Shown here: piece after piece, positions 22,901 to 35,838 of the stretch
How the letters are laid out: each line of letters starts with the position of its first letter
How positions within the stretch are numbered: position 1 is the first letter of the stretch
Assembly (NCBI GenBank): GCA_032871835.1
Contig: CM065301.1
Location: 15,827,291 to 15,891,290 of the forward strand
DNA: 64,000 nucleotides
Direction of reading: 5' to 3'
Source: Dipteronia dyeriana
Lineage: Eukaryota; Streptophyta; Magnoliopsida; Sapindales; Sapindaceae
Made by a program: the position numbers and the translations under genes
Notes under the pieces: generated by a model
Databases searched by the model: none
Told to the model about the DNA's origin: nothing
The model's input: only the letters and a program-made list of their open reading frames with translations

Positions 22901-25900
22901 ACTGTGCAATACACAAATGATGGATCCTGACACTCTGTTGACAAGGCAAATGTCTGTAGGTCATAAATGATAAAACTGATGGAAGCCCAACCAAAATTAG
23001 TAATGGAGAGGAGCCAGTCCCACCAAAGTAATAAAGTCATCATTCACAGGCCCATATACTCCCGAAATTTTCATTTCTGCAAATATGTTAGCTAGCCTAA
23101 AATGTGTTACAGCTAACAAGTATTAGAGTTACTTTTCCAAGAAATTATTACAGACTCAACTCTAAAATATAACATTATAACACCTTCAACAATAGGGTAA
23201 GCCCTCAACTGAAAACATATAAGATCCACATTTAGATTGTAACAATCCAATCCACCAAGTAGATATTGTCCACTTTGAGTTTCTCACATGCATCCTTCGC
23301 CCTCACACATTTGCTATGGATCAGGGGCTTCAGACAAGTGTCCTTTACCCATGGCACAAACACATTTACTTAGTTAAGGGAGACCAAAACTTATATACAA
23401 ATCCCAGACTTCATTCCTAGCAAAGTGGGATGTGACGTAGATATCCAACTTCACTAAAACTTCATTCAACAATATTGATCTAAAACTTCATTCAACAATA
23501 TTGATCTAAAATAATCAAAATGTATATATGCAAAAGATAAGTTAACAAGCATAGGTGAGATCTGCATACCTCATCAACTAACGACTTTATTTTAGAAGCT
23601 GAATCTTTCCTCAGCTGTTTTTTTCTCTTTGCTCGAAGTTCCTCTGCAGTCCTCATACAAATCAGATATGATCTCTTTTCCCATTAAAATCACTTGTATT
23701 TAGGAAAGAAATGAAAATAAAAATAAAATGTTGCAATTCATTCTCTAGAACAGAAGACACGGATCAAGATTGCATTATGTTAAACAAAAACAGTAACAAA
23801 TTTCAACAAAAGTCCTAGTAGTATGGCAATATCATATGTTAAAATGCAAAGGATATATATGCATTTATCTGCAAAAGAAAGAAAACGGAAAAGGAATACA
23901 CAAATAAAATGCCTAATTAGAGGGTATATAATGCAATAAAAAGAATAGCAAAAGCAAGATGCATAATCAGAAACTTCAGAAAGCAGTTAAGATCAAGCAC
24001 AAAGTATTAGAGCTGAAAGCTCACCTTTTGCTGCATTAACTTGGGTAAGAACATAATCCCTTTCTTGTTCATCGGATAATAGTTGCTGGGCTTTTGCCAA
24101 TGCTGTTCAAGTGTCAACAATATTAGGTTGGTAAGCAACTCCATTATACACTAGGATGAAAAAAGAAAAGAAAAGAAAACAAGAAATAAAATACCAATTT
24201 CTTTAATCCATAATTACGTTGAATTACTTGAAATTAGATTCAATACTCCTTTACTGAGTCAGCCATACACACGAACATAACCAAGCATCAAATAACCAAA
24301 AACATTCAATTAATAAGGCATTAGGGGGTTATAGTAGTTCAGAGATCAGAGACTCGCTCATGTTTAAAATCTAAAACATCACCAGCTAGGCAATTCTTTA
24401 ATTTCTCGTTTCTGAAACTACCACTTAATTAATATCCAATAAGTTAATAAAAGTAATTTTATTTTTGACAGTGAGGTTACAGAATACATACAGACAATAA
24501 GGGAATAAATAGAAGTCAAATATATAGTGAGCTAAGAACATAAAGATCTCAGCTAACAAATATAACACCAAAGGTGAATGACTGCAGGATGAGAAGGAAC
24601 TATTGCAGCAAATTTAGAATCTAGAACACATGCTAGATCATTATGGATATTATTATAGACAACTGTGCACTTGTAATGTTCATCACATACACATTATTAT
24701 GGGGAGAAATAAAGGAAAAGAGAAAGTGAACACGATTCTTACACACACACATCATTCTCAACAAACACCTTGCTCCTAGGATTTCACCACCGTTGAATGT
24801 AGAATTCACTACTTCTAATGAAAACATTTGTCCACGTTTCAAATTTCATTTTCCATAATTCCAAATAAGCATGGAAATCTCAAATGTAATCATTTACTTA
24901 ATTACACTACCTTGAGTTTCCATATCAAACATGATCTAAGTTCTCAAACTGCTGTCCGCAACAAAGACAAATAAATCCCACAACTATGAAGTAAAACTCA
25001 CTTAAACAAACAGAACTATAATAGAAGTAGGATATCAAACGTATCAGAAAAATGATTGGACATTCCTAACTTCCTAAATCAATTTGTCTGATGTTTGTAT
25101 TTACTTTCCTCTTGAATCTAGAACTGGAGGCTTAACAACAACATTTAAGATAACAATAATCTTAGTCACATCTTGGAAGCCTCAAAAGAAGAAATGGTTT
25201 CTACAGAATGACACACTATTAAATCTAGGTTTTGCTAACCTCTGCACTGGCAATGTTCGTGTCTCTAGAGGAGTTTCATCGTGCCCAACATCTTTTTTAT
25301 ATGAAAGCATACAAAATAGTTAACAGACTTCATATATATAAACAATGTGCCTGCCTTCCCTAAATCCCATAACAAAAGGGTAGTTCATAATTCATGATTA
25401 CACCCAAAAACAAATAAAATTTAAATTTAAATGATAGGTTGTCAACCAAGTAACCAACCATGTATCCATTAGTTGGTCAAATTCGTTTTTTTTTTTCTTT
25501 TTTTGATATGAAACAACAAAATTTTAATATAAACTAATTAGTGTACAAAACCTGGACCAGCAGTCCACAAAGAAAAACATCCATCTTATATATGACCCAC
25601 AAAAAATATATATAATCATTTAAAAACACCTTCCCAGTTTTGTAAAAAAAACAATGGATTTTTTTTGAAATTCTTTGGAAACCGAAGGCTACAATGAAGC
25701 TAAATAATGTATGCCTTATCCCACAAAAACCTGCAGCCTTCTCCTTTAGTTGCTTTTAAAAATTCTACAATGCCTTTCAGCCCAAATTACCCAAAACAAT
25801 GCTTCAATGGCATCAAACCAACCATACATTCTTATTTTTTAACTCCCCACCAAAAGAACAAAATTTCTCCAGAAGTAAAGAAAAACAAAAAGCTGGAGAA

Positions 25901-28842
25901 GCAATTAAATCCTACAACATTCATTCTCCACAACATTATTCCACTAAACAATAAAGAAACAAATTAGCAATATACTTCGAACAATTCTTGCACATCACAC
26001 ACCAAGGAGTATTCAGACATATTCATATGCTGCTGAAGTAGGTTTTGTTAGTAAAAACAAAGAATTAAAAGAAGAATAAAGAGATGAAAACAGCATAAGC
26101 CTAGAAAATCATATCTATAAATTTCCCAAGCAACCACTGTTTAAGTAGGCAGTCATACACTCAAAAAGAGCTTAAAGCACCTAATATTCCCTCTACTATT
26201 CTCTGATTCAACCCACAGTTGCAAGCAGCTGTCTTCTAATCCACTTAACTCAATCCATAACTCTGACTAACTTTCATTGATATGCCCCAAAACTAATTTT
26301 GATTTTGGACAAGATATTGTCACTTTACAACTATGCCCAAAGCCAACTCCATAACATTTGACAAAAAAAAAATCATTAGCATTCAAAAATATAAAAATTG
26401 ACAGCGGTTTGAAGCTGCTTAGAAAATCATTTGTAGACCTTATATAGGTAAGCCAGGCATCAAGATGAAATAGCATGAAGTTAGAAAACTTTGAATAAGC
26501 GAAAATCTTGGAACCAATCCATTGCTGAATCTGACTCTAATGCTCAGTAGTAGCCAGTAGATGTTAGCTTTGTACAAGCTGATATTCCGTAGAGAAGAGA
26601 AATGAAATGCACAATTAAGTCTATTTTTTCCACCCAACCCCAAAGCTAAGAGTATACATTAGACATGAGGGAAATCGTGTTGTTCTATTAATGTCCCTCG
26701 CCTGGACGACCAGTTAAATATTACTTTCAATCTAGAATCAGAACTCTCCTTATAGCCATCACTCAAGCCTTTTTTTCATAATTCTTTACCATCTTTCAAG
26801 GGCTTTTTCTTTTTCTTTTTCTTTTTCTTTTTTCAATTAGAAAGAGAAAACCAATTGCTCAAAAAAATTAAAAATGATATACACCAAAATTTTGGCATTC
26901 TAAGAAATTCAAATCGATATCATATTTAGCAAACTAAATTTAAAAGCGGAACACTCTCAGCCATGTTTTCAATCCAGCATAACCTCAGGATAATCTGATT
27001 TGAACTTAAAACACCACCATGTTACATTCCGAAGGTCAACAATATTGAAAGAAATTGATTATTAATAAGAATAAGTACTGAAGCTAGTTTCCCAGATATT
27101 AATAGTAAGCCTCAAGCTTAAGTTCCTGCCAATCTTTTCACCATACACCATAATATTCTGCCCACAGGCCACAACCACTATTTTGTTTCTCTGATTTATC
27201 TTAAGAGCACCTTTGTGTTAACTTCTAATTGGCCTACACCATTAGGCCCCTAAATTTTTCAAAACACCACTTAAAAACAACAATATAAAAATAATAATAA
27301 TAATAATAATAGACTTTCACAATATAATGCTATATAATGCTTTAAAAATAAGTTGCCAAACACAAAACTCATTGATTATGGTACCAAGCATGTTCTCTCA
27401 AAAACAAAAGCTTCTAAATGTTTAATGGCATTCTCAAATGATCTTAGAGATGCTATATAAAAGGAAACATAGTAAAAATCTGAACCATAACATGATATAC
27501 CTATATCCTCTCACTGTACAAGGGCAAAACACAGATCTATTTACCTCCAAAAGCTTCCTTTGCTAGTGGATTCTTGCATTTGTCAGGGTGAACCATTAAA
27601 GATAACTATAAATGATTCAAAAAGGAAATATGTCAACAAATGGAAGAATCATGAGATGCAACAATAAACAAATGGTTACTCCACTCATTTTCTACTTTTT
27701 TGAAAGAAAAAGAAAAATTACCTTTCGATATTGCTTCTTCACATCATCTAGAGAGGCATCAAATGGTAGGTTTAAGTACTCAAATGGATTTAGCTTGAAG
27801 CAAGAAAGAATCCTATAATTTTTTTACATTTTTCAAACAAGGACAAGAGTAAGTTAGCATAAAGCAATACAAACTACATACAGTGAATTGTAGAAACTAA
27901 TTAATCATGTCCATTTTCCCTAGGAGAGTAGAAGGTGAAATTATTAAAAGTGAAATAAAACAATAGAGATGAGAGATCCTTCATGGAAGAGGAAAAAAAT
28001 GAAAAATAATTATGATAAACTCCTAAGAAAAAAAAAGAAAAAAAAAAAAAGAAAGTCTGAAGAGAGGGACAGATAACCTCCAAAACAATATACTAGATTG
28101 ATGGTACAAAGTCACCATAGAGGGTTCTTTATCCTAGGTCAAAGATGTGACTTGAACAAGAAAAGGTAATGGTTTTCAAGAGTGGAAGTGGAGACATGCA
28201 ATATAAGATTATCAGAAAGCTCAAGCAAGGCTCTATTCTAGGTATCATCCTAGGTTTCACTCTTTCAACTTCTCTGATGTCCTACGTATCAACCATCCAT
28301 CTAAAGACTTGTTTTCTAGTGTTTAATTTTTAAATTATCTGCAAAAAGAAAAAATCATCTCTACAATTGACGCCTTGAGTAGCTATGTAAATAATTATTT
28401 AGCCCCAATGTGCAGTACAAAGCAATACATACCCATCAAAATTAAAGAGTTTCAAATCACATATGTATTTCCTCAGATGTAAAATTATGCATATTCATTT
28501 GACCATAAACTACCAGGTTGCAAGACAAGAGTAAAAGTCAGATGCATATATATATATAAAGCAAATTATATGAATGTTTCACGCCCAAACTGCTATGAAT
28601 CGAAAGCAATTGGATGGTTGGCATATAAAACAATATAGATACAATATCATAAACAACCCTAATAGTGTATTAATTAAACCAATCGTCGCCCAGAAAAAAA
28701 AGAAAGAGAAGAAGCATAAAATGAAGCAAAAGTATGGATTCAGAGAGAAGGACCTGGCAACTTCGTTGTCTCTCTCGACTTCGCTGACTTCGGCAAAGAA
28801 GTTCTTGAGAAGCAAATCGTCGTCGGCGATGCTATCTCCCAT
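19939..28842 (-). CDS. J-domain protein of the DNAJC8/SPF31 type (9 exons, 246 aa)
   Basis: Exons on the minus strand, 5' to 3', are 28842-28754, 27812-27722, 27605-27545, 24102-24025, 23643-23570, 22498-22385, 22302-22195, 20171-20133 and 20025-19939 (stop TAA at 19941-19939). Lengths add to 246 codons with every phase matching. The start is MGDSIADDDLLLKNFF. The J domain begins NPFEYLNLPFDASLDDVKKQ and contains the HPDK motif (LMVHPDKCKNP). A long Lys/Arg/Glu-rich helical region follows (KRKKQLRKDS, EQEWRRRKMQMR, MWKRKREHEEQWE), then SSWRDFMKTGKK and the end YVQRPVKRG. Human DNAJC8 is a nuclear, spliceosome-associated Hsp70 co-chaperone; the same role here is inferred. Introns make up over 90% of the 8.9-kb locus. 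No damage is seen. Confidence 0.95.
21735..22108. mobile_element. Possible MITE in the J-domain gene intron
   Basis: The left edge TGTTTGGCATATATGG and right edge CCAAGCCAAACATACG form an imperfect inverted repeat. The interior has GGATTAGACTA repeated and a TGTGATGTCACA palindrome, typical of small plant MITEs. No clean target duplication was found, so the limits are approximate. It lies in the 20172-22194 intron. Confidence 0.4.
24103..27544 (-). other. 3.4-kb intron of the J-domain gene
   Basis: It is AT-rich with scattered short open frames that do not resemble known proteins. There is a CTTTTT-type pyrimidine run near 26805-26835 and an ATA/ATT trinucleotide run near 27290-27310. I see no nested gene. 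Confidence 0.6.
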
Positions 28843-29480
28843 CGTGCTTTTGATTTTTTGTCTTCCTCTCTCTACTACAAGCTTCCCCAGAAAATACGAC
28901 TCGCGAGGTGTCTGGACCAACTCCTCCAGCCTCTATTGCAAATTACACTTACCAAACCAATAGGAAGAAAAAAATTAAAAAAATCATATTCAGGGGCCTA
29001 GTGGATTGAGGTTTTATGAATAATTTTAGGGTATGGGTATGATTTTAAAAGCTGTTAGGATTAAATAACGTGGGAGTCATTCGTTAAAACCTAAACTTGT
29101 CCATCTAATTGCTGAAACGTACCATGTGGACAATCTTTTAGACTTTATTTAAGGACAATTAAGACCTTTTAAAACATATATCTTACAAATTTACTAGCTA
29201 ATACACATGCCTAAGTTAAGAAACTCAAACTAGCCAACTGATCTAAGTTGAAAAAACTCAAACAAGATGTAGTTTTTTTAGAATAGGCATCAACACAATG
29301 AAAATGCACATAAACAAGCACAAGAATCATTTTATAAGTATCATATGGCCTAATATCTTTCAAGTCATCTAATTATTGAAAAAAAATTGTCGGAATTAGT
29401 AATCCTCCCATGACCTAATATTTCTCTCTCTCTCCACATATGGCCATCTATGTTAAGTCTCCATGCATTAACTTCCTCCT
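28843..29480. other. 5' leader and upstream region of the J-domain gene
   Basis: The first 100 or so bases upstream of the ATG at 28842 are GC-richer and probably transcribed. Beyond about 28950 the DNA is AT-rich. I could not assign a TATA box with confidence. Confidence 0.4.
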
Positions 29481-29481
29481 T

Positions 29482-29870
29482 CTATTGTTCTTGGGTTTGT
29501 GAAACTAGTTCTTCAAGTTCCTCTACAACAATCGGTGATAATGACGATGCAGATTCTCCTTCAATAGGAAATTCAACATATCGACATTCTTTGCAAAGAA
29601 AGTTATTGAGTGCTATATATGTCCACGCTATCTCTACTTGTGTCTTAAATGAAAATGGAGGTGCCAATTTAAAAAAGGTGAACCGAGATTTAAAAATGCC
29701 AAATATTCTCTTGATCACATTTCTCAACGACACATAACGAAAATTGAAATATTCCTTTTCATTTGCAGGATCATTCCCATTACCTGTAAAATCTTAAAGA
29801 TGATACCGCACACCACGATATGGAGCTAAAAATCTTTCCTTTGTATCAACTTAGCCTTACCAGCTAAACC
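29482..29870 (-). pseudogene. PIF/Harbinger (DDE_Tnp_4) transposase C-terminal fragment
   Basis: The minus strand encodes FLAPYRGVRYHL, then after an in-frame stop NEKEYFNFRYVSLRNVIKRI, FGIFKSRF and PFSFKTQVEIAW with ALNNFL. This order matches the C-terminal part of HARBI1-like plant transposases, where the block around RNVIER.FG and the ALHN motif is typical. The N-terminal half and any terminal repeats were not found, so this is a fragment. Confidence 0.7.
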
Positions 29871-30067
29871 CATTGAAAACAAAAAGGGAAAAACAAGTTA
29901 ATAATGATGATTAAAACAGAAACCTTTACCTTGAAAGGTTGCAGACACCAACCAACAGTGTTCCCGGTCAATATAATGCCATCATCCAGCTCTTCTTAAG
30001 CAAACAAGAACCTAGGTTTCCAATGGGGGTCATTGGTGGTAAGTTTGGAGATGAAATGGCCATGATT

Positions 30068-30810
30068 TTAGCGAGCGTCTATCAAGTATCTACCACAATC
30101 GTTGTTATGCTCCTTCAAATGATAAGTATACATCAAGCTTTCAAAAGAGAAATCCAATTTCCCTTTCTCAATCAACGCTTCGATAGACAGTAGGATCCTC
30201 CAACCATTAGGCAACAATTGGCTATGAGCGATGTCGAAGAAGTTTAGAAATTGTCGAGCAAGAAGATGAATGAGAAGGCTAAGCCCAAGTTTGAAAGGCA
30301 GTATGAAAAAACAGATCCACCCTTTGATCCACCAATCTGCACATTCATAAGACTTAGCCACACGAAGCTTGATCGATTCAGGTATTCTAAACTAGAACTG
30401 AAGAGTTCTGACGTCTAAAGATGTCAATTTGGATTATGGGTTGTCCATCAAAAATCTAGAGGCTCCACCTCTGGAAATTGATGGTTGTTCTTCGTTCAGA
30501 AGCCCTGGTTCAAACACTCTCCCTCCCACAAGGGTCTTTCAAAGCTGGACTCCGACTTCTCCTACTCAAGAGTTAGCAGGAGGACCAACGATGGTCACGT
30601 CTTCGATATGGTCTAGGTCTGACTCAGAAGAGCCAACATCGTTTGGATGGCTCCGATAGTCGACGATTGTCTTCTTTCATGATGGGTTTGACGAGTCATT
30701 GCTTTGACTCGACATAGCTCTAAACACTGTCGAACAGAAACACCCAATTTAGCATGAAAGATCGATTGACCAATCCTAGAAGAAGCGACCACGACACCGA
30801 GCATCAACAA
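30068..30810 (-). pseudogene. Antisense additional ORF of a gypsy (Tat-type) element, fragment
   Basis: The open stretch 30361-30068 contains FKLGLSLLIHLLARQFLNFF, then SQLLPNGWRILLSIEALIE. It resembles the 'putative gypsy type transposon' domain (Transposase_28) by the pattern of an SQL-PN-WR core. In several plant Tat-type elements such an extra ORF lies antisense between pol and the 3' LTR. That is its position here relative to the LTR at 31701. A second antisense stretch, 30810-30613, may be its N-terminal part. The match is by eye only. Confidence 0.45.
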
Positions 30811-31700
30811 ATCGAACTTAAGATTGAGATATACACTAAGCTAAAATTTGAGATCAACAGTCTATGTAAACACATATTCTATTTTCTATAAACACATCTT
30901 TAAAAAAAATTCACATGCAAAACATATCAAACACAATAAAATCGACACTAATTATTGAAAGACAAACAAGAACACGAAGAACATGCATAAAAAAAAATAA
31001 AATTTTCCATAGAAACACATAAAATTCGTGCTAAAAATGTGGAAAAACTATAGAAAGTCAAATAAATCAAAAGCAAAAATAGAAGTAATGCAAACTCAGA
31101 AGAAAAAGTGAAGAAAAGTTCGCTTAGAATATGACATTATCATTGTTCTTCGTCTTCAAAGCAAGAACAAGAAAATCTCCAAAAAGGCAAACACGAGTCA
31201 AGTGAGTCAAGGTTTTAGATTATAAAGCTTCAGAAGGACACGTGTCGCTTCACAATATAACGCGTTGCATCAATTGACGTCCCTTGAAGAGATTTCTATA
31301 TCCGTAGAAACTCAAAATGCACTAATTTAAAATTTGAAAAGGCTTTAATTGCTTCGATAAATGCACTTAATAAATACCCTTACCATATTAGCCTTAGAAA
31401 AGACACCCCGAGACGGTTACCTAGCATAAGTCCATGAACCACTAGATAAGCTCAATCTAAATTTAAGGACAACACTGAGAATCAACCTTACTAAAATTTG
31501 AACAAATCATTGCAGACTTCCTGATAAGCTCACCATCTCTAAGAACGAGATTGGCTATCGACCATGCTGAGTAATAACTCGAGAATCGTTCCATACGACT
31601 CATACCTAAGACTTTATACTAGTTTCATCGTTATTGATCACAGAACAAGCACATCAACTCTCCGACATGAGGACCCAAGCTCGAAGTGTGAGGGACAAAC

Positions 31701-32446
31701 TGTAGTGGTTAAAAAACCCGACCCGTGGCCTAACAATCAAGCCCACTATCAAAAAGGCCAAAACAGGGCCTAGAACACCCATCATATGACAGACCTAAAA
31801 CCAGGCCCAGCCTACTAAGGCTTCTGGTCAATTCAAACACGTGGACAAATGAGCCACTAAATGACATTCACCACACCTTAATAACGTATCAAACGTTACC
31901 CAAAGCTCAACGTCACACAAAGGGCTTAATTGCGTCAAATCACCAGACCACAGGGATCAAAATGGGGGATTAATAGCCTGAGATCCACACCCTCACTTAA
32001 AGGGGTTGAACGTTGGAGGCCAAAGCCTTCACTATAAATAACACACCCCTATTTAAAAGAAGGGGTCCTGATTTTCATAATATATACACGCAAAGCCATA
32101 GCTTCGTAAATCTCTCCTTTCATTTAATTCATCTAGCTCGACGTTTGGTAAGTTGACCTACACTCTCGTTCGAGATAAGTCGAGCTCAATTTTGACGAAC
32201 CATCAAACAAAGCTAACATTAGTCTTAGTGTCCGCTCGATATCGACCTCTTCGATACTTAGCATCAATATGACGCTCGATAAAAGACGTCGAACCCATGG
32301 TTTGCTCGTCTTTGTCTTTACTTTAATTCTATTTACTTTCTCACACTATACTAACTTGAGCATCGGAAAGTCCCTGAAAGGGACCACACCCTTCTGTATA
32401 GTGCTCAGCTTGATGACTTTATTAATCATATATCTGATCGACTATA
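31701..32446 (+). mobile_element. LTR of a Ty3/gypsy (Tat-type) retrotransposon
   Basis: The LTR starts TGTAGTGG after a purine-rich GTGTGAGGGACAAAC and ends just before the primer site at about 32449. It has a TATAAATA at 32033-32040. The 746-bp length fits this group. Only one copy lies in the window. Confidence 0.6.
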
Positions 32447-32448
32447 GT

Positions 32449-32605
32449 TTGGCACCCACCGTGGGGCTCTAACAATTTCCCTTTTTCGAAAACCGCCATT
32501 CCACCTAGACGTCGAATGTGACAATGACAAAAGTAATCAATTCCATGGATGTCGAGACCCGGTTGACACTCTTGGTGTGCCAGATGGCTGAGTACACTGC
32601 TAAAA
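32449..32605 (+). mobile_element. Primer-binding site and start of gag of a gypsy element, truncated
   Basis: TTGGCACCCACCGTGGGGCT at about 32449-32468 resembles the TTGGCGCCCACCGTGGGG site of plant Tat-type gypsy elements, with one G-to-A change. An ATG at 32521 opens a short frame (MTKVINSMDVETRLTLL) that ends where AT-rich unrelated DNA begins near 32606. Confidence 0.55.
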
Positions 32606-32860
32606 GTCTATTTATATACATAATGATTTTGTTCTTTTAATAAAAATAATATAAATTAATTTAAAACTTAGTTTTTGATAACCAAATTTGTCTCGTGATT
32701 TTAGTTCATTTTTCATACTTTGCAATCAATTTATATTTCCTTAAATATGAATTTTTTTTATGATATATGTTAATATCAAACCATGAATGTGAATTTTTTT
32801 TACAAAAGATTAAAATAGAAAACTAATTAATAATTATTGGTGGGTGTATTAACAAACAAT

Positions 32861-35213
32861 AGTTCATTTTTGCTCACCCATTTGAAGGGTGTTGAACATT
32901 ACCCCCCCTCCTCTCCATATGATGCCAAGTGTCCCAGAGTTAACCGACCGTTAACAAATATCCCAAATAGTTAGAAATTCTCTTAAATATATAATAGTAG
33001 GTAGGTAAATTTATAGAAAAAACCTTAATTTTTTTTAGCAAATATTAAAATTTAAAAAATTCAGATCAAATGAAAATGCAATCTTCAACATCTGTTCATC
33101 ATCGATTCACCATCAACACCAATATATGATTTCTCTCTCTTTCTCAACGTCTTCTCTCTCCGGCGTTCTTCTCCAATGGAACCAACTTCGATGGTCTCTT
33201 GCAACAACGATCTTTTATTGTTACACCATTGTTGTTATGGTGTGGTTGTGGGTGTTGGTTTATGGAGATGATGATGTGGGTGTTGATGGTGATTTCAATT
33301 TCAACGGGTGTTTTGAGTGGGGTTAATGGTGATTTTTGAATGGAAAAAAAAAAATTTAAAGAGGGGTGGTCGTTAGGTCTAAAATATTCTTGAGTGGTTG
33401 TTGGGGTTGGTTATGGTGGATGGGTTAGGGTTTGAGTGGTTGTGGCATGTGGCTTAGGGTTTTAGTGGTTGTGATGGTGGTTTGAGTTGTTGTGGCCTGT
33501 GGTTTAGGGTTTTAGTGGTAGTGATGGTGTTCTGAGATGGATACTGGTGATGATTTTATGGGTTGTATTTTTTTGGGTTTTTCTTTAAGGAAAAAAAATG
33601 ATAAAAGTCCCTCTAGTTTGACCTATTATACGTTCTGGTTCCCTTAGTTTCAATATTGACCTGTTTAATCTTTCTGTTACAATATCTATTAAAAACAACT
33701 AGTCAGACATGTGTAGAGGGCAAAATGAAAGTTTTGCCCTCCGGTGCTCTTTTACCTTTTTAAATTTAAATTGTTTTTTAAATGAATCTCCAACAAAAAA
33801 AAAACAAAATTAAACCTAGAGCCTAGAATGAACACCAAACCACCATCGTCGCCGCTGCTCTCAAATCTCCAACCACCTCACCGCCACTACTCTCAGATCT
33901 CTAAAAATCCCTCTCTCACACTCCTTTAATCATCATCATCTTATGAAAAAAAAAATTAAAGAAACAAAATAAAGATTTTTTTTCCAAAAATCTTGGCTAA
34001 TATCTCCGTATCAAACCTATCTAATCAACACCAACCCAGAAAATCAAACAAGGACTCAAAAATAATTGTTTAAAAAAAAAATTAACACTTAAACACCATC
34101 ATACATTCTTACAAACCCAAAACAAAATCAGTTCAAACTCAAACTACACCCAATTCATGTAAAAGCTTAACTTGTAAACCAATTACATATTGTAAACAAT
34201 ATTCTCACCAACAACCACAACTAATTTATTCACTTTTTGTTTTATATTTTTAAAAATCGGAGAATCGAGATAGAAGAACATGCCTCTACCATGGAAGAAT
34301 GTTGCATTTCATGGTCGATGTTCAATCCCTGAAACACGTTGGCTTACTTGTCGTCCAAACAGGCTTCCCCGCATCTCTTGTCGATCTCTTCGTCAAGAAT
34401 CATGACTGCTTGAAGAAACACTCCAAAAAGAAATCACAATCTCAATCTCAATCACAAACACAACAAACACATTCCCAAATGGAATTTTCCAACCCCATAT
34501 TGAATTTGACTATTGATTTGTGGTCATCATCGAAGCCAAGGGATGAGATAACCACCACAACCCATGTTCAAGAAATTGTTGTTGTTGAAGAATTTGACGA
34601 CGACAACGATCAGAAGCGACGACGACCAGAAGCCCGATCGAGTGTCGATCTCTTCTTTCTCTCTTTCTCTCTCTCTCTCTCTTCTTCTCGGCCTCAGGGT
34701 GGTTGACAGTGGCTGGTAAATGGTGGTGGTGGTGGTGAGAGATAGAGAATAAGATTGATGGTTTTGGATCTGATGGTGAGAGATAGAGAATAAGATTATT
34801 ATTTTTAATATTTATTTATTTATTGTTTAATTCTTTTTAAAAAATATTTATTATTTAATTTTAATTTTTTAATTTAGTTTTAATTTTTAATTATTTTAAT
34901 ATTAATCTTTTATTAAAGAATTTCAAATTTTATTTTTACCATTATACCCTCATGTTTCTGATGAAAACCTAATGGAATTGGATGGTGGGACCTAACCAAC
35001 CATAAACTTAAACTATGAGGACCTGCATGGTCAATACTAAAACTAGAGGGACCGAAACATATAATAGGATAAACTATAGGGATTTTTTCATAATAACCCT
35101 TTTTTAATACATAAATATGGGTCAAATTGGTAATAGTTAATTTGTTAACCCTGAGTTAATTCTTGGACACTTGGCATTGTATAGGGAGGGGTGTATGAGC
35201 AAAAATGAACACA
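32861..35213. mobile_element. Mutator-like element with long inverted repeats and a captured gene fragment
   Basis: The two ends are inverted copies over about 100 bp. They share GTTCATTTTTGCTCA, a C/T-rich block, and ATGCCAAGTGTCC followed by a GTTAAC-containing block. Flanks ACAAACAAT (32852-32860) and TAAAACAAT (35214-35222) match at 7 of 9 bases, fitting a Mutator 9-bp duplication. No transposase is present. The interior holds two coding-like patches (about 33126-33330 and 34290-34640) in otherwise AT-rich DNA. Confidence 0.65.
34291..34645 (+). pseudogene. Host-gene-like fragment inside the Mutator-like element, frameshifted
   Basis: One frame reads MEECCISWSMFNP from the ATG at 34291 and stops at once. 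The next frame continues as LKHVGLLVVQTGFPASLVDL and FVKNHDCLKK, then a Ser/Gln repeat and an acidic tail. A one-base shift between the two would account for this. The sequence looks like a small plant protein with a hydrophobic N-terminal segment, but I cannot name the parent gene. Confidence 0.45.
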
Positions 35214-35291
35214 TAAAACAATTAGTCCTCTTAGTAATTTTATTCAAGGATATTAATGGATTTTTAAAAACGTACTAATTGAGGTGTAAAT

Positions 35292-35830
35292 TAGGAATGC
35301 ACATTTATCCCCGGGGCCCCAAATCCCCGCACCCCATCCCCATTTGGGGAATTTTTTTTTGGGGGGGGGGAGGGGATGAGGATGATTTTCATCCCTAAAT
35401 TAAAATGGGGATGGGGAGTCCCCATTTCCACATTATCCCCACAATTAAATTGAAATGGGGAAGGGGATGAAGATCCCCATTTTCCCCAAAAGTATATAAA
35501 TATAATTATAATATATATTTGAATTATTTGAAACATTTTATGTTGAATTTGTAATGCATTGATATTTTTTATTTGTAATGAAATGTTTATTTTTTTTTTA
35601 TATAACTTAATTTATAATTTTTAGTTAAATAGAAAAATGGAAAAATGGAGGATGGGAAGATACGAGAAAACACGAAAAAATGGGAAAAATGGAAAACTGG
35701 GAATGGGGATGAGGGGACCTCCCTCCAAACATCCTCATCCCCATTTTCCCAAATGGGGGGGGATGTCTAGAAATTAGGGATGGGGATGAAGGGACCTATA
35801 TCCATCCTCATTCCCCAACGTGTATCTCTA
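35292..35830. mobile_element. 539-bp hAT-like MITE, GGGGATGGGG family, copy 1
   Basis: The left end TAGGAATGCACATTTATCCCC mirrors the right end CCCCAACGTGTATCTCTA imperfectly. Flanks GTGTAAAT (35284-35291) and GTGCAAAT (35831-35838) differ by one base, an 8-bp duplication. The interior is runs of CCCCATTTCCCC and GGGGATGGGGAT, palindromic overall. It is the same family as 52264-52854. Confidence 0.8.
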
Positions 35831-35838
35831 GTGCAAAT

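Noticed and set aside
28574..28963. 129-codon plus-strand frame over the J-domain start exon
   Set aside because: It is antisense to the conserved MGDSIADDDLLL exon and has no known match.
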